Positions 1 to 6,294 of a stretch of DNA of 6,728 nucleotides are shown in pieces. A program made the translations under genes and the position numbers. The stretch is from Methanobacteriota archaeon (GTDB lineage Archaea > Thermoplasmatota > Poseidoniia > Poseidoniales > Poseidoniaceae). The stretch's first letter is position 1. Every line of letters starts with the position of its first letter. The notes under the pieces were generated by a model that saw only the letters and a list, made by a program, of their open reading frames with translations, made no database searches and was not told the DNA's origin. The stretch is taken from positions 1-6,728 of the forward strand of contig PCBQ01000029.1 of NCBI GenBank assembly GCA_002731395.1. Direction: 5' to 3'.

Positions 1-1
1 A

Positions 2-2137
2 GCCGCCGCGGCGCATGCCGTTCAGCAGCGGGAAGCGATCGAGGCGTTGGGTCGTCGTCTGTCGTCCATGGAAGCCCTGCTTGAGGACGCTAGAAGCGTT
101 CTTCCCGACCTCGACGGAGCCATCATGGCACATCGCCTCCTCAACGAGGACGAGGTAGACGTCGCAGCGTTGTGGCGCACGTTGGACCGCTTGGTGGTGA
201 GCCTCCCCTCCACGCCCGAGGCCATGGAGGCAGCCATCGATCCGATGAAGCGTTCGACGCTGCAGCACCTCTTCGCTCGTGCTGCGGCCGATGGTCTGCC
301 CGTCGAAGGCCAATTGTCCTCTGCAAGTTTGACGCAATTGGCTGAGGCAGCCTTGTTGATGGGCCATGATGCAACCGCTGAGCACCTCCTCCACCACGCC
401 CTCGCCGATCGGCCGGGGGACGCCGCCCTCCACGCCATCGCCGAGCGCATTGCTGCGCGTCGTGGCGATGGTGCTGCACGCTTGGCGCACCTTGAGGCTC
501 AACTCTCAGAGCGACCAGACGACACCGACCTCCTGCGCCGTCAAGCCCATCTCCTGGCTTCAGCAGGACAGGCCGAGGCCGAACGGCCGGTTCGGCGGCT
601 TGAAGCACTTGGTGAGGTCACCGCTGCGGACCGCAGTCTGCTTTCAGGCCTGCGTGCACGGGCCGGTGCGCCCGATGAAGCCTTGGCCGAAATCGAAGCA
701 GCCCTTCGCGAGGACCCCTCGCAACCGGACGATTGGGTTCGCCGAGGCGAACTGCTCGAAGGCAGCGATGTCGACCAGGCGTTGTCTTCAGCCGAGGCTT
801 GCCTCAATCTTGATCGTCAACACGGGGAAGGATGGGCGCTCAAAGCCCGTTGCTTGGCGCGGCTCCCGGGTCGTGAGCAGGAGGCACTCAAGGCTGCCAC
901 GCATGCTGTTGCGCTCAATGCAGGGGGTTGGATTCTGATCATGCTGAAGGCGGACCTCCAGGAAGGGGTCGGCGCCTTCACGGCGGCTGAGGAGGGTCTT
1001 GATCGAGCCATGCTGGCGCATGCCGACAACGCTCAGCTCCGTGCGGCCATCGCGACTCGGCGGCTCGAGCGAGGTGGTTTGGAGCAGGCCCAAGCACTGC
1101 TTGACGCCGTTCCAGTTGGCGTCGATCACGCCAGCCTGCATTTGGTTGAAGGCCGCCTGGCTCTCGCACGTGCTGACCTGATTCGTGACGGCACAGGATC
1201 GGTTGATGGTGGTCGTTTGCGCGAGGCAGGCGATGCCATCGACCAGGCCCTCAAGTTGGATCGGGAAAACGGACTCGCTTGGCTTGCGATGGGCCGCGTG
1301 CAGCGCTTGCTTGGTGACTTTGAGGCCGCTTCAGATTCCCTGACAAGGGCTGGGCGCCTGCTCGAAGAACATCTCCCCGCACTGTGTGCGGAATCTGCAC
1401 TTTTGGCGCTTGAAAACGGCGACGACGTCGAGGCAGAACGCCTGACGGACGCAGCCGACATCCGTGGCGAGGGAGCCCTCATCGCCTACGTTCGAGGCAA
1501 CATCGCTGCCCGTCGTGGACGGCTGGATGATGCGATCGCGAGGTACGACGAGGCCTTGACGCTGGACCCCACCCACGTGCGCGCTCGTTTGAATCGGTGT
1601 TCGGCCTACCTTGGCGGAGACCTCCCAGAACGCGCGCTCGAGGACGCTGAACGCTTGCTTGTCCAAGCGCCAGATTTGCTGCTTGCCCGCTTGCGTCGGG
1701 CTGAATCAAAGATGGCGCTGACGCACTGGAACGAAGCCGTGGACGACCTCAAGGTCATCATAGACGCTGTGCCCAACCATCACCATGCGTTGACACAGAT
1801 GGCAGCCTGCCAGGTGGCGCTTGACCGCCCAGAGCGCGCTGAAGCACCGCTAAACGAGGCCCTGCGTGCGGCCCCCAATCACGCCCATGCTTGGCATCAA
1901 CGTGGCCTGCTTTACCTGCGCTGGGAACGGTTTGAGGAAGCTGCTTCAGATTTCGAGGCGGCCATCCGTTGCCGAGGCGACCATCTCGATGCTCGGCTTC
2001 ACCTTGCCGCCATTCACCACACCCTTGGCAACCACGAGGAGGCTGCGGCCGCGTGGCGAGCCGTGTTGAGCATCGATCCCGACCATGCCCTTGCTCGCCG
2101 CCGTCTCGAGCAAAGCGAGCAGCACCTCGTCGCATGA
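2..2137 (+). CDS. TPR-repeat protein, 5' end outside the window
   Basis: The reading frame is open from the first bases of the window to a TGA at 2135-2137, giving 711 visible residues. A TTG at 47 and an ATG at 68 could start it, but neither has a ribosome binding site or TATA-like box, and the helical sequence continues upstream of both, so the true start is probably outside the window. The protein is almost wholly alpha-helical and rich in Ala, Leu, Glu and Arg. Counting from the first visible codon, tandem 34-residue tetratricopeptide units are clearest at about 491-693, with typical endings such as ALTLDP and VLSIDP; a further unit lies near 422-457 and degenerate ones lie earlier. No signal peptide, membrane segment or enzymatic motif is visible in this part. 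TPR arrays are protein-binding scaffolds; the partner cannot be told from sequence. The thioredoxin-like gene follows within 45 bases and may be co-transcribed. Confidence is high for the TPR call and low for any specific role. Confidence 0.9.
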   Translation, partial: AAAAHAVQQREAIEALGRRLSSMEALLEDARSVLPDLDGAIMAHRLLNEDEVDVAALWRTLDRLVVSLPSTPEAMEAAIDPMKRSTLQHLFARAAADGLPVEGQLSSASLTQLAEAALLMGHDATAEHLLHHALADRPGDAALHAIAERIAARRGDGAARLAHLEAQLSERPDDTDLLRRQAHLLASAGQAEAERPVRRLEALGEVTAADRSLLSGLRARAGAPDEALAEIEAALREDPSQPDDWVRRGELLEGSDVDQALSSAEACLNLDRQHGEGWALKARCLARLPGREQEALKAATHAVALNAGGWILIMLKADLQEGVGAFTAAEEGLDRAMLAHADNAQLRAAIATRRLERGGLEQAQALLDAVPVGVDHASLHLVEGRLALARADLIRDGTGSVDGGRLREAGDAIDQALKLDRENGLAWLAMGRVQRLLGDFEAASDSLTRAGRLLEEHLPALCAESALLALENGDDVEAERLTDAADIRGEGALIAYVRGNIAARRGRLDDAIARYDEALTLDPTHVRARLNRCSAYLGGDLPERALEDAERLLVQAPDLLLARLRRAESKMALTHWNEAVDDLKVIIDAVPNHHHALTQMAACQVALDRPERAEAPLNEALRAAPNHAHAWHQRGLLYLRWERFEEAASDFEAAIRCRGDHLDARLHLAAIHHTLGNHEEAAAAWRAVLSIDPDHALARRRLEQSEQHLVA

Positions 2138-2157
2138 GACCCGAGGAAGGGCTATGT

Positions 2158-2172
2158 CGTGGGGGGCCCACG
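2158..2172 (+). promoter_or_regulatory. GC hairpin in front of the thioredoxin-like gene
   Basis: CGTGGG (2158-2163) and CCCACG (2167-2172) are perfect complements separated by a GGG loop, giving a 6-bp GC-rich stem. It sits 7 bases upstream of the preferred ATG at 2180 and covers the alternative GTG start at 2159. It could slow translation initiation, or mark RNA processing between the TPR gene and the next gene. In GC-rich DNA such a stem can arise by chance, so its role is uncertain. Confidence 0.3.
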
Positions 2173-2179
2173 CAGGGCC

Positions 2180-2722
2180 ATGTCCCTCGAACCCGGCATG
2201 ACCGCACCCGATTTTCACCTTCCTAACGCCAACCCAAACCACGGGCCTGATGCCATGGATCTTGCCGCAGCACGCGGCGAACACGGAACCATCGTTGTTT
2301 TCGAATGCAACCACTGCCCATATGTGGTCGCAAGCGTCGGCCGGCTCAACGCCATGGCTGAACATGCTGCATCGGTTGGCGTCGGTTTTGTCGGCATCAA
2401 CAGCAACGATCCTGTCGTCTACGAGAACGATTCCTGGGAGCACATGGTAAAGCGAGCCGAAGGCGGCATGCCCTACCCTTACCTCCACGATGCGGAACAG
2501 ACCGTGGCCACGGCATGGGGAGCGGAACGCACCCCGGAGGTTTACCTCCTGAACGCTCAGGATGAAATCGTGTACCGAGGTCGTATGGACGATTCACCCA
2601 AAGACCCCGGCCACGTGACCAAAGAGGACCTTCGTGACGCCCTCGCGGCCATGCTGAGCGGCAACAACCCTGCAGTTGATCGCACCCAAAGCATTGGTTG
2701 CTCGGTGAAGTGGAAGGTTTGA
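2180..2722 (+). CDS. Thioredoxin-fold redox protein, peroxiredoxin-like (CNHCPYV family)
   Basis: This 180-residue protein belongs to the AhpC/TSA-like, thioredoxin-fold family marked by a CNHCPYV active site. Visible landmarks are the N-terminal GMTAPDFHLPN, the CxxC cysteines C43 and C46 after a beta strand, the cis-proline segment ERTPEVYLL (P119), the RGRMDDSP segment, and the C-terminal SIGCSVKWK with a third cysteine, C174, typical of the family. It probably acts as a cytoplasmic thiol-disulfide or peroxide-reducing protein; there is no signal peptide or membrane segment. The exact substrate of this family is not known to me. I chose ATG 2180 because MSLEPGMTAPDF matches the usual family N-terminus. 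A GTG at 2159, 8 bases after a GAGGAAGG stretch, would add 7 residues and cannot be excluded. It starts 42 bases after the TPR gene and ends 7 bases before the aquaporin, suggesting one transcript. Confidence 0.9.
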   Translation: MSLEPGMTAPDFHLPNANPNHGPDAMDLAAARGEHGTIVVFECNHCPYVVASVGRLNAMAEHAASVGVGFVGINSNDPVVYENDSWEHMVKRAEGGMPYPYLHDAEQTVATAWGAERTPEVYLLNAQDEIVYRGRMDDSPKDPGHVTKEDLRDALAAMLSGNNPAVDRTQSIGCSVKWKV

Positions 2723-2729
2723 TCGGGAC

Positions 2730-3371
2730 ATGAGCGGTGCCTGGCGCGCCTATGGCGCTGAATTCATCGGGACCGCCTGGATGGTGGCCATTGGCACAGG
2801 AAGCGTCGCCCTTGGCGGCTCCTTGCTCGTGATTTCCTTGTCGTTTGGGCTCGCCGTCACCCTCGCCATTCTCCTCTTACGTGGGGTGTCCGGGGCCCAC
2901 ATCAACCCGGCCGTGTCCACGGGTTTCGTGCTCACCGGGCATTTGCAGCGCCAACGATGGTTGGGTTACGTGATGGCTCAAGGTGCTGGCGGCGTGCTCG
3001 GAAGCGCTCTGGTCTACCTCGCCCTCGGCCCCAGTGAACTCGCACCAACGTTGGTCGCTGAGGGTGTGTCCATGTTTTCTGCGATTGGCATTGAAATTGG
3101 CATCACGGCTGCGTTGATGGCCTCGATTCTAGGCGTGGTTGCATGGTGTGGGGATTCCACGCCAACGGTCGCGGTGGTGGTCGGCGCGACAGTGGCCCTG
3201 CTTGCCTTCTTGTTCGGGCCGCTCACCGGTGCGTCGATGAATCCGGCGCGAACCCTTGGTCCGAATCTCCTGTCCGGAGCAGGGGGGCTCCTCATCTACA
3301 CGCTGGCTACGGTGACCGGAGCGGTGGCGGTTGCCGCCGTTGTGCGGTGGAAAAATGGAACCGTGTCCTGA
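2730..3371 (+). CDS. Aquaporin / MIP-family channel
   Basis: This 213-residue membrane protein has the six-helix aquaporin plan: hydrophobic stretches near residues 8-25, 31-50, 80-99, 115-138, 146-163 and 184-204, and two half-helix loops carrying NPA signatures at N59-P60-A61 (GAHINPAVS) and N171-P172-A173 (GASMNPART). Such channels are tetramers in the cytoplasmic membrane passing water or small neutral solutes. Gap-free alignment by eye to E. coli AqpZ around the NPA motifs gives the selectivity filter F39, A159, A168, R174. The His and Thr of AqpZ are both replaced by Ala, which predicts a wider, less polar pore and makes a strict water channel doubtful; glycerol, peroxide, urea or gases are possible. 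The length is slightly short for the family but no core helix is missing. The ATG lies 7 bases after the thioredoxin-like gene, implying co-transcription. The stop abuts the stop of the convergent regulator. Confidence 0.93.
   Translation: MSGAWRAYGAEFIGTAWMVAIGTGSVALGGSLLVISLSFGLAVTLAILLLRGVSGAHINPAVSTGFVLTGHLQRQRWLGYVMAQGAGGVLGSALVYLALGPSELAPTLVAEGVSMFSAIGIEIGITAALMASILGVVAWCGDSTPTVAVVVGATVALLAFLFGPLTGASMNPARTLGPNLLSGAGGLLIYTLATVTGAVAVAAVVRWKNGTVS
3351..3355 (-). terminator. Possible T-run terminator of the Lrp-family gene
   Basis: On the minus strand a run of five T lies about 17-21 bases past the stop codon of the regulator, inside the last codons of the aquaporin gene. Archaeal terminators are often simple T-rich stretches, and no intergenic space is available here, so this is the nearest candidate. 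On the opposite strand TTTT at 3437-3440 could play the same role for the aquaporin transcript. Both are short and weak. Confidence 0.2.
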
Positions 3372-3794
3372 TCAATATTGCTCGAGCACGAGTTCGGTGG
3401 TGGTGGATGCGATTTCATCAGGAGCCGCCATCCACATTTTATCGAGCAGCTGACGCAACGACATCGTGTCGTCGACGTGCACCAAGGCGATCAGGTCTGC
3501 TTCTCCTGACACTTCGTACACCACTTCAACACCCGTCCAATGGGTGACTTCCGAGGCGAAGGAACCGATTTCTGCACCGGGTGCGACCTTGATGCGCACC
3601 AGCGCAGTCAAGCCTACGCCACCTTCACGGATGGTGTAACCTCGGATGGTCCCGTCTTCCTCGAGTTTCCTCACGTGGGTACGGACGGTGCGTTCGCTTG
3701 CTCCGACCACCTTGGCCAAGTCAACGTACGAAATGCGGCCGTTGGCACGCAGGGCAGCGAGGATGGCTCGGTCAATTTCGGCGATGCGGGGCAT
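3372..3794 (-). CDS. Lrp/AsnC-family transcriptional regulator
   Basis: The protein has 140 residues, about usual for the family. Residues 1-55 form a winged helix-turn-helix: IDRAILAALRANGRIS, then DLAKVVGASERTVRTHVRKLEEDGTIRGY with the recognition helix near 33-43. Residues 64-138 form the ligand-binding and oligomerisation RAM domain, including the family segment YEVSGEADLIALV where the Gly and Asp (G97, D100) of the conserved GxxD turn are kept. Family members are DNA-binding dimers to octamers that sense amino acids or other small metabolites; the effector here is unknown. The frame could be extended to an ATG at 3848, but that would put the TATA-like box inside the gene, and the shorter start (MPRIAEIDRAIL) matches the family and lies 26 bases from that box. 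It is convergent with the aquaporin, stop to stop, and divergent from the unrecognised gene at 3890. Family regulators often repress themselves and neighbours, so targets may lie nearby. Confidence 0.93.
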   Translation of the reverse strand: MPRIAEIDRAILAALRANGRISYVDLAKVVGASERTVRTHVRKLEEDGTIRGYTIREGGVGLTALVRIKVAPGAEIGSFASEVTHWTGVEVVYEVSGEADLIALVHVDDTMSLRQLLDKMWMAAPDEIASTTTELVLEQY

Positions 3795-3815
3795 GGTCTT
3801 TGAGGAAAGACGGAC

Positions 3816-3823
3816 CCATATAG
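3816..3823 (-). promoter_or_regulatory. TATA-like box of the Lrp-family gene (leaderless)
   Basis: On the minus strand the sequence reads CTATATGG, centred about 26 bases upstream of the ATG at 3794. This is the distance expected between an archaeal TATA box and a transcription start at or next to the start codon, so the mRNA probably has no leader. No Shine-Dalgarno-like sequence precedes the ATG, which agrees. The box supports the 3794 start over the 3848 one. Confidence 0.55.
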
Positions 3824-3836
3824 CCCCTTCTACGCC

Positions 3837-3853
3837 GATATCATCCACATATC
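3837..3853. promoter_or_regulatory. Inverted repeat between divergent genes, possible operator
   Basis: GATAT (3837-3841) and ATATC (3849-3853) form an inverted repeat with a 7-base spacer, in the AT-richer gap between the regulator and the divergent gene at 3890. Lrp/AsnC proteins bind short AT-rich inverted repeats close to their own promoters, so this is a candidate autoregulation site. The ACATAT part (3847-3852) could also act as a TATA-like element for the plus-strand gene. The arms are only 5 bases long, so chance is possible. Confidence 0.25.
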
Positions 3854-3889
3854 AGGAATTGTTGGACGAAATTCGGCGAATGCTTACCA

Positions 3890-4363
3890 ATGCTCGCCTT
3901 CAAGAAGGCGGGATGTTCAGGGAGTTCCGTGGCAAGTGCAGAGGGCGTTGCGCGCCTGCAAACCTTCCTCGATGAGGTTGCGAATCTCGACCTTCCTCAT
4001 GCGCAGCACCAATGGTATCAGGTTGAAGTCGCCGCCATGCTCGACGGCAGTGAGATCCTGATGCACGAAGTCCAGCCTTTGACAGGAGCTGCGTTGCTGT
4101 TCATGAACAACGGCGTGGTGCTCGCTGAGCCATGCTGCAGGGGGTTGCGCCAATACCCCCGGCACCTCCTGCATCTGTTTGTGGAAGATTTCCGAGGCAC
4201 GGTCTCTGCCGACGCTGATAGGCTGCTGTATCGCGTTGAACTCTTCTCGATTTCACCCGCAGACGAGCAGCTCTGTTGGCTGCATGAATGCCGAGAAGAA
4301 CACGACATCCCCGCCGCACAGGCCTCGACGGCACGCTGGATGCGTTGGCTCAACCATGTCTGA
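3890..4363 (+). CDS. Unrecognised small protein
   Basis: I do not recognise this 157-residue protein. It looks soluble: no signal peptide or membrane segment. The sequence mixes helical stretches (residues 19-33 and 88-101) with likely beta strands (43-50, 66-79 and 113-121), suggesting a compact alpha/beta domain. Cysteines are at 9, 82, 83, 129 and 134; the CC pair and the CWLHEC segment (129-134, with H132) might bind metal or form disulfides but match no motif I know. The C-terminus is Trp/Arg-rich (W150, W153). The start is uncertain: ATG 3890 is the longest, while GTG 3929, 5 bases after AGGGAG, would give a 144-residue protein beginning at a more natural helix and dropping C9. It is divergent from the Lrp-family regulator and lies 52 bases upstream of enolase, with which it may be co-transcribed because no clear promoter precedes enolase. 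Codon use and composition resemble the neighbours, so I believe it is a real gene. Confidence 0.7.
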   Translation: MLAFKKAGCSGSSVASAEGVARLQTFLDEVANLDLPHAQHQWYQVEVAAMLDGSEILMHEVQPLTGAALLFMNNGVVLAEPCCRGLRQYPRHLLHLFVEDFRGTVSADADRLLYRVELFSISPADEQLCWLHECREEHDIPAAQASTARWMRWLNHV

Positions 4364-4415
4364 GCCGCCGCACCGTTGAAGGACGGACGTCTGTTGGCCA
4401 CAATTAGGGAAGCCC

Positions 4416-5669
4416 ATGAGCGGTCATATCACTGGACTGGATGCGAGGATGGTCTTGGACTCCCGTGGGAATCCAACGGTTGAGGTCGACTGCTACGTGG
4501 ACGGTGTCTTAGCCGGACGCGCCGCCGTTCCCTCAGGGGCCTCAACCGGCCGGCATGAAGCGGTGGAACTGCGTGACGGCGGCAAAGCCTGGATGGGGAA
4601 AGGCGTGGATGCTGCTGTGACCGCGGTAACAGAGCACATCGCGCAAGCCTTGGTGGGCATGCCGGTGGACGACCAGCGCATTCTTGACGAGACCATCGTT
4701 GAACTCGACGGTACGGGAAACAAGTCCCGCCTCGGGGCCAACGCCACCCTCGGCGCTTCGCTGGCGTGTTTGCATGCAGGCGCGGCCCAGCACGAACTTC
4801 CAGTGTGGCGCTATGTTGGGGGTGTCGCGGGCGGCTTGATGCCGGTCCCCATGATGAACATCCTCAACGGTGGAGCGCATGCTGCATCCAACGTTGATGT
4901 TCAGGAATTCATGGTCGTGCCACACGGGTTTGACAGCTTCGGAGAAGGCCTTCGTGCCGGCGTGGAAACATACCATGCCCTCAAGGCCGAATTGCGCCAA
5001 GACGGCCTTTTGGGGGGCATCGGTGACGAAGGCGGTTTCGCACCGAATTTGCCGTCCAACGAAGACGGCCTGAAGTACCTCGTTCGAGCCATTGAGGCGG
5101 CCGGTTACTCCACCGAACACATGGGGATCGCCCTTGATGTCGCCAGCACAGAATTCCATCGGGACGGAGCCTACCACATCGACGGACAAGCCATCGACAG
5201 CGAGGCGTTGGCTGATGTGTACTCTGGATGGCTGGACGAGTACCCGATTTTGTCCATCGAGGACGGATTTGATGAGGACGACTGGCTCGGATGGTCCCGG
5301 TTTACGGCACGGGAAGGCCACAGGGTGCAAATCGTGGGTGACGACCTTTTCGTGACGCAATCCGAGCGCCTCGCACGGGGCATTGAGATGCAGGCCGCCA
5401 ATGCCATGTTGGTCAAGGTCAACCAAGTCGGCACGGTGACCGAGACCCTTGAAGCGATGGATCTTGCCTCGCGGAACGGTTTCAACAACGTCGTCAGTCA
5501 TCGTTCTGGTGAAACCGAGGACGTGACGATCGCCGACCTCTGCGTCGGAACCCGCGCCGGGCAGATCAAAACCGGGGCTCCTGCTCGCAGCGACCGGACG
5601 GCGAAGTACAACCAATTGCTTCGAATCGCTTCTGAAGTCAGCGACTACGCCTCCCCGTTCGATGCGTGA
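4416..5669 (+). CDS. eno: Enolase (phosphopyruvate hydratase)
   Basis: Enolase interconverts 2-phosphoglycerate and phosphoenolpyruvate in glycolysis and gluconeogenesis; it is cytoplasmic and Mg-dependent. The protein has 417 residues, a normal length, and all key parts are present. They are the N-terminal LDSRGNPTVEVD, the mobile loop SGASTG (S41 onward), NGGAHA with H155, QEF with E164, and GDEGGFAPN with the catalytic E205. The magnesium ligands are D241 (ALDVASTEF), E282 (SIEDGFDEDDW) and D309 (GDDLFVT). The catalytic base is K334 (VKVNQVGT), followed by SHRSGE (H362, R363) and K385 in IKTGAP. The ATG at 4416 gives the standard N-terminus. The upstream gap of 52 bases has only a weak AGGGA 8 bases before the ATG and no TATA-like box at the leaderless distance, so transcription may come from the preceding gene. 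The copper protein follows 37 bases later. Nothing suggests loss of function. Confidence 0.98.
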   Translation: MSGHITGLDARMVLDSRGNPTVEVDCYVDGVLAGRAAVPSGASTGRHEAVELRDGGKAWMGKGVDAAVTAVTEHIAQALVGMPVDDQRILDETIVELDGTGNKSRLGANATLGASLACLHAGAAQHELPVWRYVGGVAGGLMPVPMMNILNGGAHAASNVDVQEFMVVPHGFDSFGEGLRAGVETYHALKAELRQDGLLGGIGDEGGFAPNLPSNEDGLKYLVRAIEAAGYSTEHMGIALDVASTEFHRDGAYHIDGQAIDSEALADVYSGWLDEYPILSIEDGFDEDDWLGWSRFTAREGHRVQIVGDDLFVTQSERLARGIEMQAANAMLVKVNQVGTVTETLEAMDLASRNGFNNVVSHRSGETEDVTIADLCVGTRAGQIKTGAPARSDRTAKYNQLLRIASEVSDYASPFDA

Positions 5670-5695
5670 GCACAGGCGGAATGTCACGTTTCAAA

Positions 5696-5704
5696 AGGAA
5701 GTGA
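5696..5704 (+). promoter_or_regulatory. Ribosome binding site that fixes the copper-protein start
   Basis: GGAAGTGA at 5697-5704 matches the consensus GGAGGTGA at 7 of 8 positions, and the purine core AGGAAG ends 5 bases before the ATG at 5707. It favours this start over the in-frame ATG at 5662, which overlaps the end of enolase and would put a charged extension in front of the signal peptide. With no TATA-like box at the leaderless distance, it suggests the gene is translated from a longer mRNA, probably the enolase transcript. Confidence 0.6.
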
Positions 5705-5706
5705 GT

Positions 5707-6252
5707 ATGGCATCAACCATGCGTATCATCGCCACGTTGCTCTGTACCCTTGTCGTGTTCAGTTTCCTTGCTGCCCCCGGCATGTCTGAAGAAACCGACA
5801 CCACCGCCACCGCGGCGGTCACCCCTGAGGCCGAGTGCGACCACACGGTCCGCATCGCGCCCAGCGGCATCAAGTTCAGCCCGGCCACACTCACCGTGAA
5901 CGACGGTGACACGGTGTGCTGGCAGTGGACGGATGAATCCATGGCCCACAACGTCGTTGAGACCGCTGCGGAAGGAGAAACAACTGCCCTCGAGGGCGGT
6001 ATCAGTTCAGGAGAAGCCAAGGAGACCGAAGACTTCCGTGTGACGTTCACCGGTGACCAAGACTTCACCTATGTGTGCGAGCCTCACGCCAGCTCTGACA
6101 TGGTGGGCATCGTGACGGTTGGTGAGGGCGACCCCGCCCCGGCCAGCGAAACAGGCTCCAGCTCCTCTTCGGAGGACGCGCCAGGTTTCGCTGCCCCAAT
6201 GGCCGTCGTGGCCCTTGTCGCAGCAGCGATGATCTTGGCCCGCCGCGAGTGA
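5707..6252 (+). CDS. Secreted halocyanin/plastocyanin-like copper protein with PGF-CTERM-type anchor
   Basis: This 181-residue protein has three parts. Residues 1-26 are a signal peptide with a hydrophobic core at 7-23, cleaved probably near the APGMS segment. Residues about 44-138 form a cupredoxin domain with the full type 1 copper set: H81 (SMAHNVV), C124 and H127 (YVCEPH), and M132; the CEPH segment and spacing match plastocyanin. Additional cysteines C44 and C71 could form a disulfide outside the membrane. A Pro/Ser/Glu-rich linker (140-158) leads to PGF (159-161), a hydrophobic helix and a terminal ARRE, the layout of PGF-CTERM signals that archaeosortase A processes for lipid anchoring. 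It is therefore probably a one-electron carrier held on the outer face of the membrane. It follows enolase by 37 bases and precedes the PQQ-dehydrogenase-like gene by 42. The substrate partner is not shown by sequence. Confidence 0.92.
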   Translation: MASTMRIIATLLCTLVVFSFLAAPGMSEETDTTATAAVTPEAECDHTVRIAPSGIKFSPATLTVNDGDTVCWQWTDESMAHNVVETAAEGETTALEGGISSGEAKETEDFRVTFTGDQDFTYVCEPHASSDMVGIVTVGEGDPAPASETGSSSSSEDAPGFAAPMAVVALVAAAMILARRE

Positions 6253-6265
6253 AACCACCCGCGTG

Positions 6266-6272
6266 GCTAAAT
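6266..6272 (+). promoter_or_regulatory. TATA-like box of the PQQ-dehydrogenase-like gene (leaderless)
   Basis: GCTAAAT, in an otherwise GC-rich 42-base gap, is centred about 26 bases upstream of the ATG at 6295, the spacing expected for an archaeal leaderless transcript. No Shine-Dalgarno-like sequence precedes that ATG. A small CCAC/GTGG inverted repeat (6256-6267) lies just upstream and is too short to interpret. Confidence 0.5.
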
Positions 6273-6294
6273 CCCATTACGGTGGGTCATTGCC

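Noticed and set aside
2154..2201. 15-codon upstream frame overlapping the thioredoxin-like start
   Set aside because: It has an ATG 3 bases after GAGGAAGG, which is too close, and its peptide has no recognisable features; chance is the simplest explanation.
1946..2488. 180-residue minus-strand frame across the TPR and thioredoxin-like genes
   Set aside because: It spans two well-supported genes on the other strand and shows no domain or start signal.
3143..3547. Plus-strand frame bridging the aquaporin and the regulator
   Set aside because: It is a shifted frame of the aquaporin running into the antisense of the regulator; the product is low-complexity and Arg-rich.
3795..3848. 18-residue extension of the Lrp-family regulator
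   Set aside because: The extension contains the TATA-like box and is absent from the usual family N-terminus.
4542..5687. 381-residue open frame antisense to enolase
   Set aside because: It lies wholly over a clear enolase gene, has no recognisable domain, and long antisense frames are common opposite GC-rich coding sequence.
5662..5706. N-terminal extension of the copper protein from an ATG overlapping the enolase stop
   Set aside because: It would put a charged 15-residue stretch before the signal peptide, while ATG 5707 has a near-consensus ribosome binding site.
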